Positions 45,065 to 55,551 of a stretch of DNA of 64,000 nt are shown here, piece by piece. The stretch's first letter is position 1. Each line of letters opens with the position of its first letter. A model generated the notes under the pieces. It saw only the letters and a program-made list of their open reading frames with translations. It was not told the DNA's origin and did not search any database. The stretch comes from Solicoccozyma terricola. Its lineage: Eukaryota > Basidiomycota > Tremellomycetes > Filobasidiales > Piskurozymaceae. Position numbers and translations under genes: made by a program. The stretch is from contig BCLD01000001.1 in NCBI GenBank assembly GCA_001600875.1, forward strand, positions 1,115,266-1,179,265, given 5' to 3'.

Positions 45065-46514
45065 TTATAAAATCACGCCAGCGCCAAGCATCATACTCAG
45101 CGCCACTACACATATCGCTATCACGCCTCCTATGCACGGGGGACTTGAAGTTCGAGGGACAGCCCATGAGCCCGATTGAAGACTTCCTTCTGTACTCGCA
45201 GGACGAGTGTAGTGAATTGAAGAGGTGATGGTCTGTTTGATGTACATGTCAGCGTCATGGTAGGGGGAAATATCTGTAAAGAAAGACGGAGAGACGGACA
45301 GTAACCACAACATACGGACTCCCGTTCGGTGACGTCGATGTCATATCCTCGGTATAGGTGACCGTTACTATACCTCCCATAGCTGCTGTCTGTCCAGAAT
45401 CCTGAGTGATCGTCACCCAGACCACTGTGATAGGAACATGATAATCCATCAGATCCCTGATCAATTATTACGAGGCGAAGAAGACAACGACCCACAACCG
45501 GCACCATCTGTAGAACCTGATGGCGCAGCAGTCACTTGCACAGTCACCTCTCGGACTGCCTGGGTTACGATAGGAGCTCTAATGCAAGCGGGGTCGTCAA
45601 GAAACGGTTCTATCTCAGCGCAGACAAGGTGCTCACCCTCCTCCAGTCGGTGTTATGGTATAAACCGATGTCACCGTCTCTGTGAACACTCCAACAGGGT
45701 TCGTATTCGGCGAGGTGTCGATAGGTGCTGCTGTCGTTTGAGTCGCAGCCGTACCTCCTTGTGCGGTCGTCGGCTGTGCCTGGGTCGCGACGGCGGCGGC
45801 GGGCGTCGAGGTGCCATCTACGGCGACTTGCGAAAGCGAGGATAAAGGTGACGATACGAGCACAGGTGGGTTCGAGGTGGTTGATGGGAGGGCTCCGTTC
45901 AATGAGGTTGCGGCGACAACGGCTGACGGACTGATCGATGATGGAGAGCCAGTAGATGGGGGTGGTGGATTGACGATAGGTGAGAGAGCGGTAGAGGTTG
46001 GAGAAGATGAGGGTGAGGATGGTGGTGGGGGTGGGGGTGGGGTTGTAGAAGGCAGAGTACTGTCCGATGGAGGGAGCACCGTGTTGGGGGACGAAGGGGA
46101 GGGAGACAAGGGACCAATGGTCGAGGGTAAGAGGGTGGTAGCAGGTGAGGAGACGGCGGGTGTGTTTGATGATGGTGGGACAATGGAAGTTGCGAGGGAC
46201 GTGGGCGTGACGGGAACCGAGGTCAGCGTCGTGGGTGGGGCCACAATACTGTGAGGGGAGAAAAGAAGATCACCGGAGGGTCGTCAGTACTTGCAGATCC
46301 GTTAAGCAACCACTGGTGTCTCTGTACAAGAGTTCCCCTCCCCCGGTCAACCTGAATGTATCTCGCGCCACATTCTCTGGCTCTTCCTAAACGCACACAC
46401 CTCCGGTGCTCTCTTAATACCGGTCATACGATAGACTCACATCGTCGAGCTGCTAGTCAGAAGACTAAGCGAGGTCAATGCAAGACTGATGACGTGAGAG
46501 GGGTGGAAGATGTG

Positions 46515-46547
<33 letters not shown>

Positions 46548-47139
46548 GGAGGAAGTCGATACGCACCATGAAAATCGAAATCAACGAAAGACAGCGACGA
46601 AGGACAGGCGCATCCGGAGCGAAATGGTTGACGACGGAGAAGTGAAATTTCATTGTCAGGAATTAATATCTGTGATCCTCTGATTCATCCTCCGATCAAG
46701 CTACCTCACATACGCACCTGGTTTCACTCGGTGGAGCTACCACAACTTGTGACGTCGAGGTAACAGGTGTAGAACTCGATGATGGTGGTACCACAATTGG
46801 AGTATCCGAAACAGGAACTGAGAACGAGTGCAGTGTTTAGCTTCCTTGAAAGACTGAATCGAAAGTAATAGATCCGGACTTACCTGTCGAGCTGGGACTT
46901 GCTACCACCACCGACGTCGTTGACACATCACTCGTAACGGCTGCTGTCGTAGTTGAGCTGACGACCGCACTAGACACAGGCGGCGGCGGCACATCAGACG
47001 TATTTGCTATCTGTCTCTTGTCATAAAGAACCGGCCAGACTCCATATCTCTCGCCTGGAAGGTGAGGATGAGGACTAGCGAGTATTTGGTTGGCCAAGAG
47101 GAGGGAAAGGAGAGCGAGATGAAGGTGTTGGAATATCAT
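45065..47139 (-). CDS. Mucin-like Ser/Thr/Pro-rich surface protein, GPI type
   Basis: ATG 47139 encodes the signal peptide MIFQHLHLALLSLLLANQIL followed by ASPHPHLPGERY and a Kex2-type site (DKR before QIANTS). Almost all of the rest is Ser/Thr/Pro/Val/Ala, for example SSAVVSSTTTAAVTSDVSTT, PSSTGSPSSISPSAVVAAT and STLPSTTPPPPPPPSS, so heavily O-glycosylated. Short ordered pieces repeat the wall-protein motif TVTSVYTITPTGG and VWVTITQDSG. The C-terminus CIGGVIAICVVALSMMLGAG is a hydrophobic tail suited to GPI attachment. Introns interrupt at about 45100-45630, 46260-46700 and 46800-46880; one contains a 29-G tract. Exon edges in repetitive parts are approximate. Confidence 0.68.
46517..46545. 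repeat. Poly-G tract in intron
   Basis: 29 consecutive G in an intron of the mucin-like gene (C in its transcript). Confidence 0.9.
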
Positions 47140-48478
47140 AATCAGGATGGGGGGGGCCTTGTATTATGCTGAAATGAAGTATTAAGAGGGAATTTTGATT
47201 GAGTTATCCAGACTTGGTTTTGGAGGAATGAGGAAACCGAGAACCGAGAAGGTCCGTATTTGATCTAATGTCTTATGTGACTGTTACCGTATCTTGTTCC
47301 TTTGAGGTTTATCGTATTCTTTCGTTATGGTCGTCCTCAAGCAGCTCGCGGGAAAAACAAGTACCAACGTCCACAAGACCCGCTTTTGTTGAAAAGTTGA
47401 CTTGGACTTCCACCAGTCCCCCCTAGCGGTGTTAACCCAAAATCCCCTTCGCTACGTCAAAGCCGACTAGCGAAGAACCATGTTTGAATCCTCACCGCCG
47501 AGCGGAAACAACGTGATTTCTGCCCCAAGGCTTCGATTTCCGCTCGGATGATTTTTAGCTGGAACAGCCTTGAAATCGCCAGTGGGAAAAGAGCGCGGAT
47601 AGTATGAAAACCAGCCGCTCCTTCTGCCCAGTCGATGTATGTATGTTGCGACCTTTCTTTAGGCTGTCCTGTCATCCGTTGTTATAAACGAAACCCCAGC
47701 GGCTCCAATGAAAAATTAAATGAAAAGGGGGTGGAGGTTTACCGAGCGCGGGGGTGGAATAGCTTCATCCCCGATTCCGAGTCAGCAGATATCTGGTATA
47801 GTGTGTGGGGGAAAAGCACAGCTATTTTCTTATACTTGCTTCCTTTCGGGACCTTGATTCTTCTACACGGACCTGATCAAATGCTGATGCTGACATCAAG
47901 CCAAGGCAGCGTTGCACATACAGTACTAGTTGTCAGCCAAAGAAAGAAAAAAAGGAAATGTTTTGTATTTCTGTGTTGGCAGGGAAGGGAATGCTCGCTC
48001 GCTTCCTCTCCATGTGAAAAGTAAATGAAAGTGACGAATGTCGGGGGATCGGGGTGTTGAATTTACACGTGTCAAAGTTACACGTGATTGCAGCTCGACT
48101 CAACTCGTACGAGATGGGGCGCTTTTTGCGAGTGGCATCTGGCAAATGTTAGGATGCCTCTTGAAGCTTAACTCCAGTCACCTAAGGGTGTTCCAAGGAT
48201 ATCTATCGAGAGGTACAGGTGCTGGGCATCTTTCCTGATGCTTTCAGGTGTCTCTGCTCTGTTCTGTAATCCCTACATAGGTCGAAACTTTCTGTTCCGG
48301 CCTAACGATGAAAAACTAAGGACTTTATTGAGACCTCATTTTTACCTAATCGCTATAAGGGGGGTTGGGTGGCGGTGTCAAGAAATGACGTAATTCATGC
48401 CCACGATTGAAATGCGGGAGATCGCCGATTTGTTTGAGGGACGTCCTATAGGTCTCGCATCACCTCGTTTCAGATATC
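47140..48478. other. Intergenic region between the mucin-like gene and GH5 gene
   Basis: Divergent promoter space of 1.3 kb. Holds an 11-bp inverted repeat (47498-47547) and two ACACGTG motifs near 48064 and 48080. Open frames show no family support. Confidence 0.45.
47498..47547. repeat. Inverted repeat, 11-bp arms
   Basis: CCGAGCGGAAA (47498-47508) and its exact reverse complement TTTCCGCTCGG (47537-47547) separated by 28 bases. Confidence 0.8.
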
Positions 48479-51400
48479 ATGGATCATTCTCATGGGTCTG
48501 TCTCCCATGAAATGCCCATCCTGTACACCTCCTTTGGGTCATTCATCGATACATCTTCACCTCCACACCAAATCATCCTTCGCGGGGTCAACCTCTCCGG
48601 ATCGTCCAAGATCCCACGCTCCTATCCAGTGAAATCATCTTACCCCTCCTCAGGCGGTGATGGGAATGATGTCACTGTTCAATGGAAGATTCCAGAACGG
48701 TATGGAAGGATGCAGACTCATTTGAAGGATGGTTTTTGGGAAGGGATGGAGTTGGGAGGTGAGAAGGGTTGGTATATAGGAGGACCTATGGATTTGGATG
48801 GATGTGAAGTGAGTTCCCCGTTTTTTATTTGTCACATTCAGTAAAACGGGGGTTAGGATGATACTGAGGAAGTAATACCCATAGGTCCACTTGAGAAGAT
48901 TGAGAGCTTGGGGGTTTAATGCGATCCGATATATCGTCGTTTGGGAAGCATTAGAACACGAAGGGCCGTAAGTATCCCGGCTCAATATGCAGCTCAGCAG
49001 GCGTTGAATAACGTGTGAATTGGGTTTGGAGGAGGTCTTAGTGGAATTTACGATGAAGAATTTATAGCCTATACGGTCAAGATGATCAGGAAATTGAAGG
49101 AATTTGGATTTAGGATCTGTTCGTGTTTGATTTACTCTTGATCGAGTGAAAAAGGGGATGCTGATGGGATATCCGGGATATTCGTAGTTATTGATCCCCA
49201 TCAAGATATCGTGAGTCCCTTGTGATTAGATACGTCCACTAACGCTGACATCTGTTGCTCCGGCTGTTATCCACTCAGTGGTCTCGAGCAACAGGAGGCT
49301 CAGGAGCTCCCTATTGGACTCTCCTTGCCGCTGGACTTCAACCTCGTCGATTCCATTCAACTTGTGCTGCTTACTTGCATTCACAATGGGAAGAGGGAGA
49401 TGGGAGTATCGATTTTCCAGATAGTGAGTCTGCGTTCATTTCGTTGATGCAGTGAGGGATCTTATCGGGGTGTTAACTGATGTACATCCTGATGTACTGA
49501 TGTTCCTGTGCGTGTTGGTGGGGCACAGTGCTTTGGCAAACGAACTCTCATAGATTGGCAGCACGGACAATGTTTACTCTTTTCTTTGGTGGCAAAACCT
49601 TTGCTCCGAATTGTGTGATTGATGGGATGAATATACAAGACTGGTTACAGGACAAGTTCCTGAATGCTTTTGGTCGGTGAGTTGGGCTTCGAAAGGTGGG
49701 GATGTGGTATGTGTAGAGCAGAGCTCGTGCTTATGTGTTAATCTACAGCTTGGCAGAAGCTATCAGAGACGAAGGAGGATTGTTCGATAGTTGTGTGATA
49801 GGGTGGGATAGCATTAATGAGCCTGTCGAGGGTTTCATTGGGATCGAGAATCTGAATGAATTCCCAGAGTCTCAGACGTTCAAGTGCGTGGAAAGTGGGG
49901 GTGTCACATTGTTGTTCAGAATGTTCAGAACTGAATTCTTCGCGCTTATACATTGCAGGAAGGGTCCATCCCCTACTCCCATTCAATGCCTTCGACTTGG
50001 GAGTGGACATGCGGAGAATGAAATCGAAACCCACGATTTCACCTCCTTAGGTCCCAAACAACGAGGAACCGTCGAAATCCAACCTCCCGATGGGAAAGGC
50101 TGTTGGCTATCCCGATCTGAATGTCAAGTTGCAGATCGACGATGGGGTTGGAAACGGGGGCCGGAATGGGACTTTTGGGGCTCAGAAATGAAGGAAGAAA
50201 GAAAGGGGTGTATTTGGGGTGGTCATGGTGTTTGGAATCCAGTCACGGGGGAGTTGCTGAAGAAGGATTACTTCCATCGGAAGGCTGATTCGGAGCAGTA
50301 CGACTTCTTGGAGGAATTTTGGTATCCTCATTGGAAAGCCTGGGTGGAGAAGATTGGGACAATTCATGAAAAGGCGATCTGGTTTTGCAATCCACCGGTA
50401 TTTCAACAACCGCCAGACATTGCAAAGTCAGTCCACAATGGAAGATTCTGTTTGAGTCATCATTTTTACGATGGTATGACGATGTTGGATAAAAGGAGAC
50501 ATTTATATAATGCAGTGAGTGAACTGTAACCAATAGGCTCTCTAGTGGGATAGGATACTGATGAGAATTTCTTGGATGCAGGACGCCGTGGCGGTACAAC
50601 GCGGTCTGACCGGCCTCTTCAAAGCCCTGAAGTTTGGACAAAACAGCATTCGAGCTAGTCTTCGAAGCCAGCTTGGAGAGCTCAGCGGTGACGCGGAAAA
50701 GGTGGAGAGCGCTGGACAAGCTGGCAAAGAAGGCGACTATCCGGGTGAGTTAAAGAATGGTTTCAATGGGTCGAAAAGATAGGCCCTGAAAGACCCCTTG
50801 GCAGTCCTCATTGGCGAGATCGGGGTGCCTTTTGATATGAAAAAGACGTCAATGTTCGGGTTAGCCAAGGGCAGCTCAGGCCCTGGAGATTACAAAGAGT
50901 CTAGCAAGGTGTGTATCATCCGAAGTAGCTCCCTTCACGGCATTGCTGATTTTGAGACTACGCACAGGTTCTCGACAATCTGCTTAATGCCTGTGACGGC
51001 CGGAACTCCCTCAATTTGACGATCTGGAACTACGAACCACGCAACAATCACGACTTCGGTGATGGTTGGAACGGCGAGGATCTCAGTCTGTGGTCGCCGC
51101 AGGACTGCAAGAAGAAGGATCCGGAGGTTGACCTTGAAACATTGATCTGCGATGGTGCAAGAGCGTTACCAGCATTCTGCAGACCGTTTCCAATATCAGT
51201 TGCCGGTCACCTCACTCGCGCGGCTTTTGACATCAAACAAGCCGAGTTCAAGATTGAAGTTATGCTTCCTGGGCTCGGTGACGAACACCCGATTAAGCAG
51301 GAACTGGCGGAGGGAGACAGCTGCACCACCACAATATATCTACCCTTTCTCCACTTCCGACAAGTGGGCCGTGCGGTTCGATCTACCTGTGGGCAGCGGG

Positions 51401-51642
51401 AGCAACATCGCGTTGTGGGCCTCGTAGAAGAGTCGCTGCCCAAGTGGAGCAACGGCGACGGACCTACCGTCCTTGATCTTAAGGTCGAATTGAGCGAAGG
51501 GAATTTCACAGCGAGAGGGCAGTACGGCTACTGGAGTTACCTTGGCAGTACAGAGAAGACCAGGAGCTTGGTGCTCACCATCCAACGGTGGGGAGGAGCC
51601 TTATGGACGGCCGGGGGAGCGGTGGACTTGGCTGGCACATGA
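48479..51642 (+). CDS. GH5 sterylglucosidase/glucocerebrosidase-type enzyme (EGCrP/Sgl1-like)
   Basis: Glycoside hydrolase family 5 enzyme related to the cryptococcal EGCrP proteins, which cleave glucosylceramide or ergosteryl glucoside. ATG 48479 starts MDHSHGSVSHEMPILYTSFG. Key pieces: LRGVNLSGSSK, NAIRYIVVWEALEHEGPG, IDPHQDIWSRATGGSGAPYW, the acid/base Glu in WDSINEP (about 49815), FCLSHHFYDGMTML, and the nucleophile Glu in LIGEIGVPFDMKKTS (about 50820). TIWNYEPRNNHDFGDGWNGE and LPAFCRPFP follow. The C-terminal beta domain includes TTTIYLPFLHF and VLTIQRWGGALWTAG. About ten introns, one inside DPHQD's upstream strand. No signal peptide, as expected for this family. Which paralogue and substrate it is cannot be told by eye. 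Confidence 0.87.
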
Positions 51643-52047
51643 AACGACAGCGTAAACATTCAGTGTATGTTTCATGACAGGTAACCCACGACCTTGCCGC
51701 TAAAGCGGCTAAAGGGAAACTTGTTTGCGTCACACCAGCTGTTGAATTGCATGTACATTGCAGCAGGGGTATCCGTCGAGAGTCGTTTTATCCCGTATTG
51801 TCTCCTAACTCCCCTGAATGTATCCCCTCCAGGGGTGACGGTTCCTTTGACTTGATAGTGTGAGCTGGTTCATGAGAATTCAACCAGGACCGCGGTAGAT
51901 TTGCATATATATACGACGATGGTATCATGCTCAGAGCTATTAGATTTCTCTAACAAGCACATACCATCAACGCATTTGCTTACTCGATCACATACTTCGT
52001 CAGCTTGAAGCTCGTCCAAATTAATTACAACAGCTTTCCACACAACA
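51643..52047. promoter_or_regulatory. Promoter of the small GPI protein gene
   Basis: TATATATAC-like element at 51906-51914, about 140 bp before the ATG at 52048, then a CT-rich leader ending in ACAACA before the start. No gene seen. Confidence 0.4.
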
Positions 52048-52430
52048 ATGAAGTTCTTCACCAACGCCGCTCTCGCGCTTGCCCTTGGCATGGTCTCCGT
52101 CTCTGCACTCGATTTCAATATGCTTAACAAGGTCGAAGACAAGTCTTCGTCCGCTTCGGCCACTTCGTCTGCTGCGTCGGAATCTTCTACTGCGTCTTCC
52201 ACTGCCGACCCTGTAGTAAGTGGGGAAGAATCGCAAGTCACGCTTGAGGCCCACGACTAATACTCTGTCCTTGCTCGTCCTTGTCACAACAGGTTATGTC
52301 TGGCAATGAGGCCACTACCTCTGCTGCCCCCAGCCAAAGTTCATCAGCCGGAAACTCTGTCGCTCAGATTAAAGTCGGTGCAGCTCTTGGACTTGCTGGA
52401 CTAAGTGGTGTTGTCCTCGGCGCTCTTTAA
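52048..52430 (+). CDS. Small secreted Ser-rich GPI-type protein
   Basis: About 101 residues. ATG 52048 starts the signal peptide MKFFTNAALALALGMVSVSA; the mature part begins LDFNMLNKVEDKSSSAS. A 77-nt intron (52216-52292, GTAAGT to AACAG) joins SSTADPV to VMSGNEATTSAAPSQSSSAG. The tail IKVGAALGLAGLSGVVLGAL is a hydrophobic GPI signal, stop 52428-52430. If the intron were retained the frame would stop after a few codons without the anchor. The TATA-like element and strong leader context suggest high expression (inference). Confidence 0.8.
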
Positions 52431-52872
52431 AGTTGGGGTCGTGAGAATTGCGAAAGATGTACCTTGATGTGTGTAAAATCAAGTCTCATGTAAAAATATT
52501 CGTCTACCTTCTTGCTGCGTAGTTGTGAGCACGAGCACAACCTAGGAGGTCCATTGCAACCCCCCTTTCATTGCCCATCCATCACTCTTGGATACTTTGT
52601 ATTGCGAACGCCAATGGCGTGTGTTGGAAACTGAGAATGTATATAGGACGTGGGCTGATTTTCCCAAAGATGATTACTCTGCATTGATACCCTCTACTAG
52701 TCGCTGGGTGATGTGTCGAGAAAGCACCTTTGCCGATGTTCTACGAGCTGCAGGCATTCGCCACCGACACTGCCACGTGTTTTGCTTTCGACTTTGGATT
52801 TCTTGTGGAGGCGACCGACTAGAATAGAGACATGTATCATCGTCCATACCGCATCGTCGCACCGTCAACAGC
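52431..52872. other. Intergenic region before the ankyrin gene
   Basis: No gene supported; open frames lack splice and family signals. Confidence 0.45.
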
Positions 52873-53826
52873 ATGGTCAGTACCTCCAGCAGCTCAGGGA
52901 AGAACATGTGGATCGCAGCTAGCGATGGTGATTTGGAGCGTGTCAAGGTGAGCTCAAGCAGAATTGGCAGATATAGACCTTTTACTCAGATGCTGAATGT
53001 CGGATTATTTTGTCAGTTCTTGATTGAGGAACAAGGTGAGTAGATGCAAAAGCGAATACATTTATGATAATTCCATGAAATGACATCTTTTGAGCTCGCT
53101 TTCCAGGCATGTCTCCCAACGCCCCCGACGAGAATACCTACACACCTATGTTTGTCCATTTCCCAAACTACATGTTCCACACGAACTCTCATAACGCATT
53201 GACACATCCACCACAGGCACGCAGCAGCATCCTACGCCCACCTCCCACTCCTTGAATACCTAATCTCAAAAGGAGGAAACATCAATATAACGGATGAAGA
53301 TGGCGATACGCCTTTGTTCGTCGTTGAGAGTGTAGAAACGGCAAGGTGGTTGGTGGAGCATGGAGCTCAGGTTGATGTGAAGAACGGGGAGGGAGTTAGT
53401 GTGAGTCGTTGCTATCTTGCGCTGCGGTAGCAGTGTGACGATTGATACTAAATGAGGTTCTGTCGGTCTTGACATTCCATGTCGCAGCCTGCAGAATATC
53501 TATTCGAAGAACATCCAGAAACAGCAGTATATCTCCAATCTTTAATCAACTCCTCCAATCCTCTACCACTCCCCAACATCATTCCCACTTCCACAACGTC
53601 ATATCAAACGGAACAGGCGACGATGCAAATGACAGAATCATTGATAGCTCAAACGAATCAGATAATGGAGGATGCAGCTAGGGACGGGACTGATCCAGAG
53701 GAGAGGTTGAGAGAGGTTGTAGGACGGGCTTTGGAGAATGGGATAAGGATGGGCAGGCAGGAAGAAGTGCTAGGAGAGGAGACGATGGTAGATGGTCCGA
53801 GTTCGAAGAGGGCGAGAGAGGGTTAA
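52873..53826 (+). CDS. Ankyrin-repeat protein (yeast YCR051W-like)
   Basis: ATG 52873 starts MVSTSSSSGKNMWIAASDGD. Exons join as DLERVK, FLIEEQG, MSPNAPDENTYTPMHAAASY and AHLPLLEYLISKGGNINITD, then EDGDTPLFVVESVETARWLV and EHGAQVDVKNGEGVSPAEYL, giving about three ankyrin repeats. A C-terminal helical extension (ERLREVVGRALENGIRMGRQ) ends with SSKRAREG. About four short introns; one donor is GTTTGT rather than GTGAGT. The size of about 210 residues matches the small fungal ankyrin proteins of the YCR051W type. Function is unknown; protein binding is inferred. Confidence 0.8.
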
Positions 53827-54295
53827 GGAGTTGGTGGGTGGGTGGTAAGATTTTTGGTTTTGCTGTATCATAGACATGCACTGTAATCATCTATCTCCCG
53901 TGAGGGTAATGATAGCAACAGCGTTATCGGGCGAGGTGCAGTCAGGTGTTACGAAAAAAAAGGGTTGCATGACATCAAAGCCGGTACTTTTCTCTATTAC
54001 AAGAAAAGTAACCCAAACATTTCTATCCCTCAACGTTTCCTTGAGAATACGAAGAAACAAGACCGGTGATCCACTCCCTAAACAGGTGTAATACCACCAC
54101 AGCCTCGCTCCCCAAACCTCTGTCAAAACGCAAAGTCCCCACAACTCTTCCTTCCATCTACCCAAACACATTTCATCGATGATGACCACAACGTGAAATG
54201 GTCGAGTCCATTTTATCCCTCTCTCTGACAACGATATTCACATTCCTAGTTCAAAAGTCAGGAGAGACCTGTCCTAAGAGATTGGGAAACACCGT
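53827..54295. other. Convergent 3' region between ankyrin and eS10 genes
   Basis: Both genes end here. The open frame 53887-54231 on the minus strand lies downstream of eS10 and has no family support. Confidence 0.45.
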
Positions 54296-55016
54296 TTAAG
54301 AGATTGGAGCACCACGACCGACACCACCGAAGCGCTGAAAAAAGAGAAAAGACCCCAAAACATCGTGAACGATCAGAAACATGTAATCCAATTTTGCAGA
54401 TCCAAACTCTGATCCCATCCACTCACGGGCTTGAAATCACCACCGGTCTCCTTATCGGCATCATCCCTCCTCCTGTAACCCTCACGGTCACCACCGGTCC
54501 TTGGTGGACGGTAGGCACCACCTTCACGACCACCGGCTGGGCGGGTAGCGGCGACTGGGCGAACGGGTTTCTTGTGGGTCTGAGGAACGATCTCAGATGG
54601 GAGGTGGAGGAACTGTGGGAAAGAGAGGGTAGGGTGTGGGTTAGGATCAGACGTTGAAAACATGTGGGAGACGTGAGGAAGAGGGGGAGACAAAGAATGT
54701 TGCTCGCTACATTCGCGGCAGACAATAGTCTTCGCTCCGCCAAGAAAGAACAGAAAGCTCGCTTTCCTCGCAGACTCACCTCTCGGAGGTAGTCCAAACC
54801 CTCTGGGGTAAGAACGTAGTAGTACCACTGCCACGAGAACTGAGTCTTGACGAAACCCTTTGAAGTCAAAGACTGCATCGCCTTGATGACCTCCAAGTTC
54901 TTAACGTTTGGGATATCCGGGTGAGTAGGAGCGTTGAATTCCTTGGGGGCGGTGAGAACACCCTCCTTGAAGAGGGCCTCGTAGATTGCTCGTCGGTTGG
55001 TCTTGGAAATCAACAT
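54296..55016 (-). CDS. RPS10: 40S ribosomal protein eS10
   Basis: Small-subunit ribosomal protein. ATG 55016 gives MLISKTNRRAIYEALFKEGV, then LTAPKEFNAPTHPDIPNVKN, LEVIKAMQSLTSKGFVKTQF and SWQWYYYVLTPEGLDYLRE. After a 167-nt intron (54613-54779) it resumes FLHLPSEIVPQTHKKPVRP and an Arg/Gly-rich tail (GGREGGAYRPPRTGGDREGY). The last intron (about 54330-54424) joins DFKP to RFGGVGRGAPIS, stop 54296-54298. Length and sequence are typical of eS10. The first coding intron is unusual in that it carries a copy of the intron-associated repeat found at 28.7 kb. The leader region 55017-55110 contains a GTGAGT/CAG pair and may be spliced. Confidence 0.95.
54711..54779 (-). repeat. Intron-associated repeat family, locus 3
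   Basis: In eS10 sense, directly after GTGAGT come TGCGAGGAAAGCGAGC, then GGCGGAGCGAAGACTATTGT and CGCGAATGTAGCGAGCAA. The second piece matches the 29.0 kb array almost base for base (GCGGAGCGAAGACTATTGTC). Confidence 0.8.
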
Positions 55017-55551
55017 GATGAAAGTAGAGAGCTGGAGAAGGGAGAGGAAGAGAAAGCTTAGATGGGAGAACGGGAAGGCAGAGGTGAGATGTGCCTACTC
55101 ACTGATTAGTTGAACGGTAGGTGGAAGGTATGTACTTTTGTTGAGGAGGATAGAAATGCCGCTGACTTTGGCTTTGGACGACGAGGAGAGAGGGACAGGT
55201 GGTGCTGAGCGAGGTCGCAGTAGTGAAACCGACGCCGTGACGGTGGGTTTTCTATTTCACGCGGGAGTTTCGGACCAATCGGGGATAAAATTGTGTTCTC
55301 ACGGAGGTTTGAGCCTGTTCTTTGTCACGTGATACTCTGGGAAACTCTATATGGATGACATCATCACCCGGCAGAACCCCACTTGGGTGGCAAATCATAT
55401 ACAACTAGGCTCCTCCATCCCCCCCCCCCCCCCACCGATCTACTGCGGCTGGGCTTGTCTCAAATACGCAGTCCAGTCGTCCATCCTGTATAGTTTCCAA
55501 AGTGATCAGCACCCCCGACCTCCTAATTGTCATCAATCCCCATTTTCGCAC
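55017..55551. other. eS10 leader/promoter and 3' flank of the XlnR-like factor
   Basis: Probable 5' UTR intron of eS10 near 55030-55110, a CACGTG at 55326 and a C-run at 55420-55433. No gene supported. Confidence 0.45.

Noticed and set aside
51340..51450. Frameshift in the GH5 gene
   Set aside because: Another frame also looks coding here, but the frame running through TTTIYLPFLHF to LTIQRWGG fits the family end and is unbroken.
53887..54231. 114-residue open frame on the minus strand
   Set aside because: It lies downstream of eS10 in the convergent 3' region and lacks any recognisable motif.
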